Shown here piece after piece: positions 7,490 to 13,999 of a DNA stretch of 17,121 nucleotides. The notes below the pieces were generated by a model. It was not told the origin of the DNA. It was given only the letters and a program-made list of their open reading frames with translations, and ran no database searches. How positions within the stretch are numbered: position 1 is the first letter of the stretch; each line of letters opens with the position of its first letter. The translations under genes and the position numbers were made by a program. Origin of the DNA: an archaeon (GTDB lineage Archaea > Asgardarchaeota > Hermodarchaeia > Hermodarchaeales > Hermodarchaeaceae); the NCBI GenBank assembly GCA_016550425.1, contig JABXGS010000098.1:1-17121 (forward strand), read 5' to 3'.

Positions 7490-8236
7490 TTAGTTTTGGC
7501 GAGGTTTTCCGATTGGACAAGCGTCGATACATATTGTGCATTCGATGTAGCTATTGGGCGTTGGGCGTCGAGTGAGTTTCTTTTCGATTTGACGGACATC
7601 AGTGGGAACATCTTGCGCATGTGGTTGTTCGGCTGCGTAAGTCAGGCATCGAGTAATCGTAATTTGATATGGGTCCAAAGCCTTTGTAGGACATGCTTTA
7701 ATGCATTTTTCACAATCGCCACATAGGTCATCTGTGAATGGCTTATCTTTGTCAAGTTCAGCGTTTGTGAGCACAGCTATTAATCGGATTCGCGGCCCAT
7801 AATGGGGAGTAACCAAGAGGGTGTTCTTTCCTTGACAACCTAGCCCGCATCTCACAGCGGCGGTTTTGAGAGGGATGGAAAGCGAAAAGTGGGCTTCATA
7901 TCCCTGCTTCGTTAGGTAATCGACAATTGTCCAGGCCTTATTTTTCAAGATTTCATAATAAAATTGGTAGCGTTCCGAGGGCACGTTGGGTGTTTGCTTC
8001 TCGTGATTGAGGAGATAGGTTGAGTCGACTGCAGTATTGAGGGATTTGTCCCATGCATAGTATCCTAGCAACATGACAGATTTTACTGCGGGGAATGCTT
8101 CTTCAGGTGATAGTAAGTTTTGAACCGTATGGACCCATCCATGGGGTAAGCCACGAAGCATATCTGGAGTGGCAATGCCTACAGTAACAAAGCCTGCGTC
8201 CAAGGCTAGTTTCTTCAGATCAGCTGTCAGAGTCAA
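7490..8236 (-). CDS. Short QueG-like double [4Fe-4S] cluster oxidoreductase
   Basis: The protein resembles the core of epoxyqueuosine reductase (QueG) and related cobalamin/iron-sulfur proteins. The C-terminal part binds two [4Fe-4S] clusters: CxxCxxCxxxCP (Cys172, 175, 178, 182) and Cys197 with CxxCxxxCP (Cys233, 236, 240). All eight ligands are present. Upstream, 'GLGCQGKNTLLV' matches the QueG 'AGLGWIGKNTLL' region. Where QueG has its catalytic Asp (DSAP), this protein reads LSIP, so it is probably not a functional QueG. The length of 248 residues is well below the ~380 of E. coli QueG, which has extra C-terminal repeats. Such short relatives are common in archaea and anaerobic bacteria with unknown substrates. 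The frame extends to TTG 8254, but GGGAGG lies inside that extension, 10 bases before TTG 8236, so I chose 8236. It is cytoplasmic and redox-active; the electron partner is unknown. Confidence 0.75.
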   Translation of the reverse strand: MTLTADLKKLALDAGFVTVGIATPDMLRGLPHGWVHTVQNLLSPEEAFPAVKSVMLLGYYAWDKSLNTAVDSTYLLNHEKQTPNVPSERYQFYYEILKNKAWTIVDYLTKQGYEAHFSLSIPLKTAAVRCGLGCQGKNTLLVTPHYGPRIRLIAVLTNAELDKDKPFTDDLCGDCEKCIKACPTKALDPYQITITRCLTYAAEQPHAQDVPTDVRQIEKKLTRRPTPNSYIECTICIDACPIGKPRQN

Positions 8237-8320
8237 GTTACAGAATCCTCCCAAATACAGTATAGAATATGTGTTGTATGGTAATATGTAATTTCTGTAA
8301 AAGGATTCTCAGTTCCTAAG

Positions 8321-8818
8321 CTAATCGAGGCGTTTTTCGTAAAAGTAGCTCTCTTTATGTGTTGCAACGAGTGTGTATTCGCAGGATTCATAGAGTGCTC
8401 GTGCAGCGCGATTTTGTTCAAGGACATGTAACGCGATGAGTGTAAGGTGTTCCTGAGCTGTCCATTCTTCCGTGGCTTTTAGCAACAATTTAGCGAGCCC
8501 TTTGTGTCGAAACTCAGGTTTGACGTGGAGATTATAGATCCAGGTTAAGGGTTGAGTAAATCGCCAAAAGGGTGCACGGTGATATAGCCAGATTAGGCCA
8601 GCAGGGTGTCTGTCCAGTGTTTCTCCAATAAAGACCATGTGGTTTGGGTCAGACATGTCGATGGGGTCGTTCGTGTCGAATTCTTGGTATTTTTGCAGAA
8701 TTTCTTCCTCAGTGAGTGAATCAGCATTTGGGAGGGTGGTTTTGAATGATTCTAGCTGACAGTAATCGAAAAAGAGTTGATCGGAGGTTCGGTTCCAGGG
8801 TCGAATATGAAACGGCAA
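8321..8818 (-). CDS. GNAT-family N-acetyltransferase
   Basis: This 165-residue protein is a standard single-domain GNAT. The acetyl-CoA-binding motif A is 'LHVKPEFRHKGLAKLLL' (97-113), with the R/Q-x-x-G-x-A loop as R104-HKG-LA. Motif B is 'NRAARALYESCEY' (136-148). Before it, a beta-strand segment 'PAGLIWLYH' is typical of the fold. The substrate cannot be read from sequence; amino groups of proteins, amino acids or small metabolites are all possible. The start is TTG 8818, preceded by AAGGGA. It is divergent from the methyltransferase gene with about 90 bp between them, and 84 bases separate it from the QueG-like gene downstream, so the two may share a transcript. Confidence 0.8.
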   Translation of the reverse strand: MPFHIRPWNRTSDQLFFDYCQLESFKTTLPNADSLTEEEILQKYQEFDTNDPIDMSDPNHMVFIGETLDRHPAGLIWLYHRAPFWRFTQPLTWIYNLHVKPEFRHKGLAKLLLKATEEWTAQEHLTLIALHVLEQNRAARALYESCEYTLVATHKESYFYEKRLD

Positions 8819-8840
8819 GAAAAATCCCTTTGGTCAGAGG

Positions 8841-8849
8841 TTTTTTAGT
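8841..8849 (-). promoter_or_regulatory. TATA-like box of the GNAT gene
   Basis: The - strand reads ACTAAAAAA about 25 bases before the TTG start at 8818. This predicts a transcript starting almost at the start codon. It forms a compact divergent promoter region with the + strand TATA at 8870. Confidence 0.35.
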
Positions 8850-8869
8850 GGGTGCGTGGACCTTTTCCA

Positions 8870-8877
8870 TTTATAAT
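8870..8877 (+). promoter_or_regulatory. TATA box of the FAM173-like methyltransferase gene
   Basis: TTTATAAT is centred about 35 bp before ATG 8909. It predicts transcription from near 8898 and a ten-base leader containing GGTGA. It lies downstream of the GTG at 8852, which rules that start out. Confidence 0.6.
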
Positions 8878-8908
8878 TCAACTGTTAGGGGACTCCGGTG
8901 AACGAGCG

Positions 8909-9439
8909 ATGGATATTTGGTTAATCCTTGGGTTTAGTCTCATCATCATTCTCCTTTGTGTTATTGTCGTTGGCACATCTGCAGTATGGCCCTCACTAAT
9001 TGGAGCACCTTACGTGCCAACATCAAAGAGAACCGCACAAAAAATGCTTGAATTAGCTCAAGTTAGTGCAGACGATACTGTCGCGGATTTGGGTTCCGGT
9101 GATGGTCGAATCATCATGATGGCTGCGGAGCAGTTTGGAGCGAATGCTTTTGGGATTGAAGCAGATCCGCTCCGTGTGTTATGGTCGCGGGGTGTGATTC
9201 GCCATCGAGGTTTGAGAAAAAAGGTTGAGGTTATTTGGGGCAACTTCTTTAACCAAGGTCTCGCGAAGGCGACGGTAGTGACCGTATATCAGGGACAAGA
9301 AATTAATAAACGACTTAAGGACAAGTTCTTGCTTGAACTAAAACCGGGAACACGGGTGGTCTCGTATAGTTTTCCGTTCGATGGATGGACACCAGTAGAG
9401 ACGCGAAAAAATCCTCATCTCTACCTGTATGTAATCTGA
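8909..9439 (+). CDS. Membrane-anchored FAM173/ATPSCKMT-like SAM methyltransferase
   Basis: A single N-terminal membrane helix (residues about 3-22) is followed by a short 'APYVP' motif (33-37) and a class I methyltransferase domain. SAM-binding motif I is DLGSGDGRI (60-68), and the acidic residue after strand 2 is Glu84 in 'GIEADP'. The order (membrane helix, PYVP, DIGSGDGR, then a final 'FPFDGWTP' near the C-terminus) is that of the FAM173 family. Its human members methylate lysines in ATP synthase subunit c and the ADP/ATP carrier. The inferred role is lysine methylation of a membrane protein; the target here is unknown. The start at ATG 8909 is set by GGTGA seven bases upstream and the TATA at 8870. 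The gene converges on the cold-shock gene with only 31 bases between stops, and no clear terminator was seen there. Confidence 0.8.
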   Translation: MDIWLILGFSLIIILLCVIVVGTSAVWPSLIGAPYVPTSKRTAQKMLELAQVSADDTVADLGSGDGRIIMMAAEQFGANAFGIEADPLRVLWSRGVIRHRGLRKKVEVIWGNFFNQGLAKATVVTVYQGQEINKRLKDKFLLELKPGTRVVSYSFPFDGWTPVETRKNPHLYLYVI

Positions 9440-9470
9440 ATGTGGTAATTAGGTACGAGAAGAACTTTCT

Positions 9471-9668
9471 TTACTTCTTGGAGACCTTTCGGGCTTTGGG
9501 ACGTCCATTGCCTTCTTTAAGTTCGAACGTTACGCTGTCACCTGGTGTGAGAGTAGCACCGTCTTCAACGTCATCACCATGAACGAAGACATCAGAGTCT
9601 CCGTTATCGCGTTCGATGAAGCCGTAATTGCGTTCGGTGTCAAACCATTTGATTTTTCCATTTTCCAT
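9471..9668 (-). CDS. Cold-shock-domain protein (CspA-like)
   Basis: At 65 residues this has the full length of a one-domain cold-shock protein, a small OB-fold that binds single-stranded RNA or DNA and melts RNA structure. Visible motifs are 'GKIKWFDTERNYGFIE' (4-19, RNP1) and 'VFVHGDD' (27-33, RNP2). The RNP1 has Tyr in place of the usual Phe after Gly/Asn, a conservative change. The frame extends to GTG 9677, but AGGTGAT lies directly before ATG 9668, which is the better start. The upstream gap of about 150 bases to the TPR gene holds that gene's T-tract and probably this gene's promoter and leader. CspA-like proteins occur in only some archaea, mostly mesophilic or cold-adapted ones, which hints at a moderate-temperature habitat. 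Confidence 0.92.
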   Translation of the reverse strand: MENGKIKWFDTERNYGFIERDNGDSDVFVHGDDVEDGATLTPGDSVTFELKEGNGRPKARKVSKK

Positions 9669-9806
9669 CGATATCACCTTGATTCGTATTCATGGTGTAA
9701 AGTAGCATACAGCCTTGAGTGCTAATTTTCGAAAAAATCGGAAACTAGATTCGAGGTGCTACTACGAGCTCGACGCGTAGACTGCTTATAGTCCTTTCTG
9801 TTGAGG
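9669..9806 (-). promoter_or_regulatory. Leader/promoter region of the cold-shock gene
   Basis: This 138-bp stretch contains a TATA-like ACTATAAG near 9785-9792 (- strand) and a possible hairpin CTACG/CGTAG near 9760-9780 enclosing GAGCTC. A T-rich element lies near 9735. If the first box is used, the leader is about 95 bases, long for this window. The exact promoter could not be fixed. Confidence 0.3.
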
Positions 9807-9813
9807 AAAAAAA
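9807..9813 (-). terminator. T7 tract after the TPR gene
   Basis: Seven A on the + strand read as seven T on the - strand, nine bases after the TAA of the TPR gene. It is an oligo-T archaeal terminator without an obvious hairpin. Confidence 0.5.
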
Positions 9814-9821
9814 GGGAGTAT

Positions 9822-10307
9822 TTACAGTTTGTTGACAAGTGGACGCAGTTTCGTGAACTGCGGATCTGTTTGAATGATATCGAGTAATTCACCAGAAAGG
9901 GCGTGGTGGAGAGCTTTTTGGAATTGAATGGTTGCTTCTTCGGTTTTCCCTAGCTCAATCAGGCTTAATGCGTAGTTGAGGAATACGGTGGGTGCAGCTT
10001 CATCGAGTTTTGTAGCCTTGGCATAGCATTTTTCAGCCTCTTCCCATCGCCCGAGTAAAATGTAAAGGTACCCGAGATTGTTCCAATGCCGAGGATTGTC
10101 GGGTTCAAGTTCAGCAATCCGTTGCGCGATTTGGAGCCCATTTTGGGGTTGCTGGTATTGCTGATAAATCGCGGTCAGAAAGGTGAGTAACTCGAGATTG
10201 TTTTTATCCTTCTCGAGAAGTTTCAAAATTTGTTGCTTCGCTCGTTCGGGGTTACCACCAGCAAGCGCAGCGATTGACCGCTGGAAAAGGTCGTTTTCGG
10301 CTCCCAA
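9822..10307 (-). CDS. TPR repeat protein
   Basis: The 161 residues are almost entirely helical and made of about four tetratricopeptide repeats. The clearest are 'PRHWNNLGYLYILLGRWEEA' (about residues 71-90) and 'PTVFLNYALSLIELGKTEEA' (about 105-124). Both show the W-LG-Y-A pattern spaced by 34 residues. TPR domains are protein-binding scaffolds; the partner is not indicated. No signal peptide or membrane helix is visible, so it should be cytoplasmic. The start is TTG 10307, five bases after AGGTGA; an ATG just upstream (10312) is out of frame. It is divergent from the two-part GNAT gene. Confidence 0.85.
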   Translation of the reverse strand: MGAENDLFQRSIAALAGGNPERAKQQILKLLEKDKNNLELLTFLTAIYQQYQQPQNGLQIAQRIAELEPDNPRHWNNLGYLYILLGRWEEAEKCYAKATKLDEAAPTVFLNYALSLIELGKTEEATIQFQKALHHALSGELLDIIQTDPQFTKLRPLVNKL

Positions 10308-10340
10308 GCCATCACCTAACCCCTAGAGTAAGATCACCAT

Positions 10341-10350
10341 GAATTTTAAG
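10341..10350 (-). promoter_or_regulatory. TATA-like box of the TPR gene
   Basis: The - strand reads CTTAAAATTC, centred about 38 bases before the TTG start. Transcription from near 10320 would leave a short leader holding AGGTGA. Confidence 0.4.
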
Positions 10351-10476
10351 GACTGGGTATGGCTGAGTTTCTCTGAGGGTTTGTTAGTGAATTCGCAAAG
10401 AGTGGAGATTTGAATCGGCTTCTTTTTTAAAGCCAGATTGTGTCACATTCTAAGCCATTAATAGGCTTGAATTTCT

Positions 10477-10498
10477 AAGGAGGCGTATTGTGCAGTAA
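10477..10498 (+). promoter_or_regulatory. Strong Shine-Dalgarno site followed by a two-codon ORF
   Basis: AAGGAGG (10477-10483), the strongest ribosome site I noticed in the window, sits six bases before GTG-CAG-TAA (10490-10498). This mini-frame is in the same frame as the GNAT gene that starts at ATG 10514, which has its own weaker AAGGA. It may be a minimal upstream ORF or the remains of an earlier start broken by a stop codon. T-rich TTTTTTAAAG at 10423-10432 or TTAATA near 10459 could be the TATA box. Confidence 0.35.
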
Positions 10499-10513
10499 CA
10501 GAAGGAATTACCG

Positions 10514-11371
10514 ATGGTACTTCGAAGTATCGCCCATGATGATGCAGCAATCGAGTCTTACAAGGAGCAAATTAATCGTTACACGGAACAGCTCGAAGCT
10601 ATTGGTTTTGGGTATCGCCTCTATCTCAAAGACGAGGACGTGGTGGGTCTAGCAATCCTTGGAAAAGAACCGCTACAGCTATTCAAACCTGTGGGAACGC
10701 CTCTCACTCGTCTAGTGGTTCTTGATTATAATCAACCGCTCGATGTGCTCAAAGAGTTAGCAGATGAAGTATTGAGTCTAGCGAAGAAGCGCGAGGTGGG
10801 TTATGCTTATCTGAACATCTCAGTGGAACATCAAGATCTAATTGCCCATTTACGGCGTATCGGGTTTGAAGAACTGGCCAACCGTTATGAGATGAGCCGC
10901 TCTCTCGATGAATCCTTTGAAGTTACGGATTTACTCCGATATGAGCAAATTCAACGAAAAGATGTGAACAAATTCTTCGAGTGCATGAAAGAATTTATGA
11001 GCGGATCTCCAGACGATGTGCTGAATTTGGTGATGAAGAATTTCTCGAAGGTTCCGGAAGCAATACTGGATGCATGGTATGAGGGCGTCCAGGCGTATTT
11101 CGTCTACCATGAGAACGAACTGATTGGGATTTTAGACCTTGTTCCACCGGATAGCTATATTCAAAACATCGGAGTTTCGCCTGCACATCGTGGGAAAGGG
11201 TTTGGTAAAGAAATGCTGCGGTTTTGTTTGAAGCTGTTCAAGGAAGGAGGGGGCAAAGCAGCCGGGCTTGGTGTACACGTGAAGAACAAACGGGCGATTC
11301 ATGTCTATGAACAACTGGGATTTTCTGTGGACAAACAGGTTCAGACACTCGTATGGTGGAAACCGAGTTAA
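10514..11371 (+). CDS. Two-part GNAT acetyltransferase
   Basis: This 285-residue protein has a degenerate GNAT-like N-terminal half (about 1-135) and a canonical C-terminal GNAT domain (about 140-283). The acetyl-CoA site is 'NIGVSPAHRGKGFGKEML' with R226-G-K-G-F-G231. Motif B is 'HVKNKRAIHVYEQLGF' (about 255-270). The N-terminal half has 'YLNISVEHQDLIAHLRRIGF', which mimics the end of a GNAT fold but lacks a pyrophosphate-binding loop. The arrangement resembles tandem-GNAT proteins such as mycothiol synthase, in which one domain is inactive, though no substrate can be named. The start ATG 10514 has AAGGA seven bases upstream; an in-frame TAA at 10496 blocks earlier starts. It is followed 128 bp later by dinB. 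Confidence 0.78.
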   Translation: MVLRSIAHDDAAIESYKEQINRYTEQLEAIGFGYRLYLKDEDVVGLAILGKEPLQLFKPVGTPLTRLVVLDYNQPLDVLKELADEVLSLAKKREVGYAYLNISVEHQDLIAHLRRIGFEELANRYEMSRSLDESFEVTDLLRYEQIQRKDVNKFFECMKEFMSGSPDDVLNLVMKNFSKVPEAILDAWYEGVQAYFVYHENELIGILDLVPPDSYIQNIGVSPAHRGKGFGKEMLRFCLKLFKEGGGKAAGLGVHVKNKRAIHVYEQLGFSVDKQVQTLVWWKPS

Positions 11372-11499
11372 CCTGTTCCTACTAATAAACGTGTTAACAT
11401 CATCAGGTTGAGACGTCACTTCGCTACAGGTCTCTGTCCCCTTTTATCTCGGTTTGAGTTGTCTTTTGGTACTTCATTGCTTCCGGACAGGTTTGTGCA

Positions 11500-12600
11500 A
11501 TGCCGCGTTGGATTCTCCATGTGGATATGGACGCCTTTTACGCCTCGGTGGAGCAGTACCGACTCCATCCCGAATTCATTGGGGAGCCCTTGTGTGTTGG
11601 TCCAGACCCGAAGAAAGGGCAGCGACGAGGCGTGGTCCGTGTGGCCTCATATGAAGCCCGCGCATATGGGATTCATGCCGGAATGCCAGTTACGAAAGCA
11701 TACGATTTGTGTCCGGATGCGGTGTTTGTGTTTGGTCCATTTTCGAATTATGTGGAAGCCTCGGAGGAGATTATGGAGGTATTACAAGAATTTGCGGATG
11801 AGCGACGCATTCGGAAGGCAAGTATCGATGAGGCTTACCTAGAGGTAACTGAGCGAGTAAAACAGTATGCAGGACCCACGGAGCTTGCATTGGAAATCCA
11901 AAACGCTGTGCGAGAGGAAACCAAGCTGCCCTGCTCGATTGGGATTGGACCCAATATGGCTGTAGCCAAAATTGCTACTGATCAGAATAAACCTCTGGGA
12001 ATTACGCTCGTTCCACAGGATCCTGCCTCTGTCGCGGAATTCTTGGCGCCTTTAGATGTGACAGCCGTTAATGGTATCGGACGCGTAACCGGAAATCGGT
12101 TGAAAAAATATGGAATCACTACGTTGGGGCAGATCCAGCAGATGTCACTTCAAGCCCTCTTACCGATTTTTGGTAAAGGTGCAAAATGGCTCTCAGACCG
12201 GGCCTGGGGAATCGATAACCGAGGAATTGTGCGAACCGGTCCCTGGCGAAGGAAGTCAATGGGGAATGAACGGACCTTTCCGAAGGATCTAGATTCTCAG
12301 TCGATGGAGTTAGCGCGAGAAACCCTGGAGGGGTTATCGACGAAGATCTGTGAGCGGCTCCAGTCGAAATCTTATCATTTCCGCACTGTGACCGTAAAAA
12401 TCCGGTATCGAGACTTCACAACGGTGCAACGGAGTCGAACCCTCCCAGTGAGTACCAATGACGCGGATACCTTATCGAGGATGGTGACTTCGTTATTTGA
12501 AGAACATCGTCTCCCAAATACTCCCTTACGGCTAGTAGGTGTACGTGTTACAAATCTCACCAAGATGAATGGACAGGCCACTTTAGTCGACTATGTATAA
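11500..12600 (+). CDS. dinB: DNA polymerase IV (Y-family translesion polymerase)
   Basis: This is a full-length Y-family polymerase (366 residues) that copies past damaged bases with low fidelity. The catalytic carboxylates are Asp9 in 'HVDMDAFYASVE' and Asp110-Glu111 in 'SIDEAYLEV'. Tyr14 is the steric-gate position, equivalent to Tyr12 of Sulfolobus Dpo4. 'SYEARAYGIHAGMP' (50-63) is the finger-domain signature. The thumb helix-hairpin-helix is 'VNGIGRVTGNRLKKYGI', and the little-finger domain occupies about 240-350. The last residues, QATLVDYV, match the QxxLxx(Y/F) pattern of a PCNA-interacting peptide, as expected of an archaeal polymerase that works on the sliding clamp. The start ATG 11500 has AGGT eight bases upstream; CTTTTATC near 11440 may serve as TATA. 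Confidence 0.95.
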   Translation: MPRWILHVDMDAFYASVEQYRLHPEFIGEPLCVGPDPKKGQRRGVVRVASYEARAYGIHAGMPVTKAYDLCPDAVFVFGPFSNYVEASEEIMEVLQEFADERRIRKASIDEAYLEVTERVKQYAGPTELALEIQNAVREETKLPCSIGIGPNMAVAKIATDQNKPLGITLVPQDPASVAEFLAPLDVTAVNGIGRVTGNRLKKYGITTLGQIQQMSLQALLPIFGKGAKWLSDRAWGIDNRGIVRTGPWRRKSMGNERTFPKDLDSQSMELARETLEGLSTKICERLQSKSYHFRTVTVKIRYRDFTTVQRSRTLPVSTNDADTLSRMVTSLFEEHRLPNTPLRLVGVRVTNLTKMNGQATLVDYV

Positions 12601-12656
12601 GATCCTAGAAAGCAAACATTGATTCGTAGATCTCGTCTTAAGGTAGTCCGTGGTGT

Positions 12657-12944
12657 GTGTTCGTGTACTTCAAAGGCTTATCCACGCTCTTAGATGAACC
12701 TGGCGATTCTTTCCCCCGACGGTCGGAACTGAAGATTGTACGGGGTAAAACTCTAGCCAAAACTCCTACCTGGCATAAAGCCATTATTTTGGTTGAACTA
12801 GCGCAAGGACAGCAACTACGGTTAATTGGATGGAAGTTGAATAAGGAGGGAGAATGGCGGATGCGCCAAAAGTTCAACATTTCTAAAGGTTATGCTTTAA
12901 ACATCGCAGAAATCTGTGAAGCATATGCAAATGAATGGGAATGA
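12657..12944 (+). CDS. Small conserved-looking protein of unknown function
   Basis: I do not recognise this 95-residue protein. It is mixed alpha/beta and basic in its first half, has 'KAIILVELAQGQQLRLIGWKL' as a likely beta-hairpin, and ends with an acidic helix 'NIAEICEAYANEWE'. No membrane segment, metal motif or nucleotide loop is seen. The start is GTG 12657 with AAGGT about 13 bases upstream, a loose fit. It lies 56 bp after dinB and 26 bp before the flavodoxin gene, all on the same strand, so the three may form one transcript. An overlapping opposite-strand frame (12638-12880) is less likely given the strand of its neighbours. Confidence 0.55.
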   Translation: MFVYFKGLSTLLDEPGDSFPRRSELKIVRGKTLAKTPTWHKAIILVELAQGQQLRLIGWKLNKEGEWRMRQKFNISKGYALNIAEICEAYANEWE

Positions 12945-12970
12945 AGTAAGCGTGTAAAAAGGTGAAATGT

Positions 12971-13462
12971 ATGGTTTTGATTCTAATTGTGTATGATTCC
13001 AAAACGGGAAATACTGAGAAAATGGCAAAAATTGTAGAAACAGGTGCCAAGGATGTTGAAGGGGTTCAAGTTGTTATGAAACGGGCTGAAGATACGACCA
13101 ACGAGGATCTACTGGCTGCTGACGGAATTATTGTAGGTTCTCCGGTTTATTATGGACTCATGTCGGCGCCTGTGAAACAGGTATTTGATACGTCTGTGAA
13201 GATACATGGGAAGCTTGATGGTAAAGTAGGAGGCGCTTTTGCATCCAGTGGAGGCATTGCCACAGGGGCTGAGACGACCATCATATCAATTCTTGAGGCA
13301 ATGTTAGTGCATGGAATGGTCGTGCAGGGTAGTGCCCGGGGTCCGATGCAGCATTACGGTGCTGCAGCTAAGGGTGCGCCAGATGAAAAGGAGATGAAAG
13401 CTTGCTACGAACTAGGAACTCGTGTAGCACAGCTAGTATTACGTCTTCGAAAGCACTCGTGA
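12971..13462 (+). CDS. Flavodoxin / WrbA-like flavoprotein
   Basis: The 163-residue protein has the flavodoxin fold. The FMN phosphate loop is 'SKTGNTEKMA' (10-19) after a first beta strand 'VLILIVYD'. 'GSPVYYGLMSAPVKQVFD' (about 55-72) forms the isoalloxazine-contacting loop in WrbA and NADPH:quinone reductase relatives. 'ASSGGIATGAET' and 'HYGAAAKGAPDEKEMKACYELGTRVAQ' complete the WrbA-like layout. It probably carries electrons via FMN or reduces quinones. The frame reaches GTG 12962, but GGTGA overlaps that codon and lies five bases before ATG 12971, which I chose. It is followed by a T8 tract. Confidence 0.85.
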   Translation: MVLILIVYDSKTGNTEKMAKIVETGAKDVEGVQVVMKRAEDTTNEDLLAADGIIVGSPVYYGLMSAPVKQVFDTSVKIHGKLDGKVGGAFASSGGIATGAETTIISILEAMLVHGMVVQGSARGPMQHYGAAAKGAPDEKEMKACYELGTRVAQLVLRLRKHS

Positions 13463-13524
13463 GAGAGGCTATTCCAAATATCCGGAGCGACTTCTTCATT
13501 CCAAGGGTCACCTCCAAAGTCTTG

Positions 13525-13532
13525 TTTTTTTT
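13525..13532 (+). terminator. T8 tract terminator
   Basis: Eight T lie about 60 bases after the flavodoxin stop codon. A weak GACTT/AAGTC pairing upstream is possible. It is a typical archaeal oligo-T terminator separating this gene from the nuclease operon. Confidence 0.55.
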
Positions 13533-13555
13533 GATTTTATCTTTCAATAAACTTC

Positions 13556-13562
13556 ATATTTT
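13556..13562 (+). promoter_or_regulatory. TATA-like box of the nuclease operon
   Basis: ATATTTT lies about 36 bp before ATG 13595 and just after the previous T8 terminator. GGAGGG follows downstream as the ribosome site. Confidence 0.35.
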
Positions 13563-13594
13563 CTGAATCAATCTATTAGTGTGGAGGGTTTTTG

Positions 13595-13999
13595 ATGCGA
13601 TTTCGTTCTCCCCAATGGGTAACCCTGGAAGAAGCTGTGTTTGAGGATCCTGGTGATGAGATTTCTGGTCTGGTAATCGGCAAATTATTTCGAAAAGCCC
13701 GGTTTGGTGAGATTCCAGTTTTTCTCCTGTTTGATGACGTAAATAACCGGATTATTGTAATTCAAGCGTGGGCAAAGATGCTACAGGACTACTTACAAGG
13801 TGGTTCGGGTCGAACAGGCGTGCGGATGGGTGAGTATATCACAATCACCTATCATGGTCGCCGGACCAAGAAGAAACCTCCTGGAACTTTCTATCATGTG
13901 TTTCGTCGAACCCGGAGCCATTATATTTCGAAGCAGTATGCATACCCTGAAAAATCGAAACACGCAAAGAAAAAGAAGAAACTTCAAGCGGGTGAATAG
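13595..13999 (+). CDS. Small basic protein, possibly OB-fold, upstream of the ATP-cone nuclease
   Basis: This 134-residue protein is not recognised. It appears all-beta: 'SGLVIGKLFRKARFGEIPVF', 'NRIIVIQAWAKMLQDYL' and 'GEYITITYHGRR' fit five short strands. The last segment then has Lys/Arg-rich loops and a basic tail (KKKKK near the end). This layout is like small OB-fold nucleic-acid-binding proteins, which is an inference only. The start is ATG 13595 with GGAGGG about eight bases upstream; a TTG directly before it is less likely. Its TAG stop shares a base with the first possible start of the nuclease gene, so the two are probably translated together and may act in one nucleic-acid process. 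Confidence 0.65.
   Translation: MRFRSPQWVTLEEAVFEDPGDEISGLVIGKLFRKARFGEIPVFLLFDDVNNRIIVIQAWAKMLQDYLQGGSGRTGVRMGEYITITYHGRRTKKKPPGTFYHVFRRTRSHYISKQYAYPEKSKHAKKKKKLQAGE

Noticed and set aside
7402..7620. Frameshifted continuation of the QueG-like protein
   Set aside because: The normal frame ends right after a complete second cluster motif, as in short family members, so no frameshift is needed.
8852..8908. Upstream GTG start adding 19 residues to the methyltransferase
   Set aside because: The TATA box at 8870-8877 lies inside this extension, and ATG 8909 has a well-spaced GGTGA.
11408..11842. 144-codon + strand frame overlapping the start of dinB
   Set aside because: It is in another frame across the catalytic part of a clear DinB, and its protein is rich in Cys, Trp and Arg without domain features.
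12638..12880. 80-codon - strand frame opposite the small unknown protein
   Set aside because: Neighbours on both sides are + strand with short gaps, and the + strand frame has the more protein-like composition.
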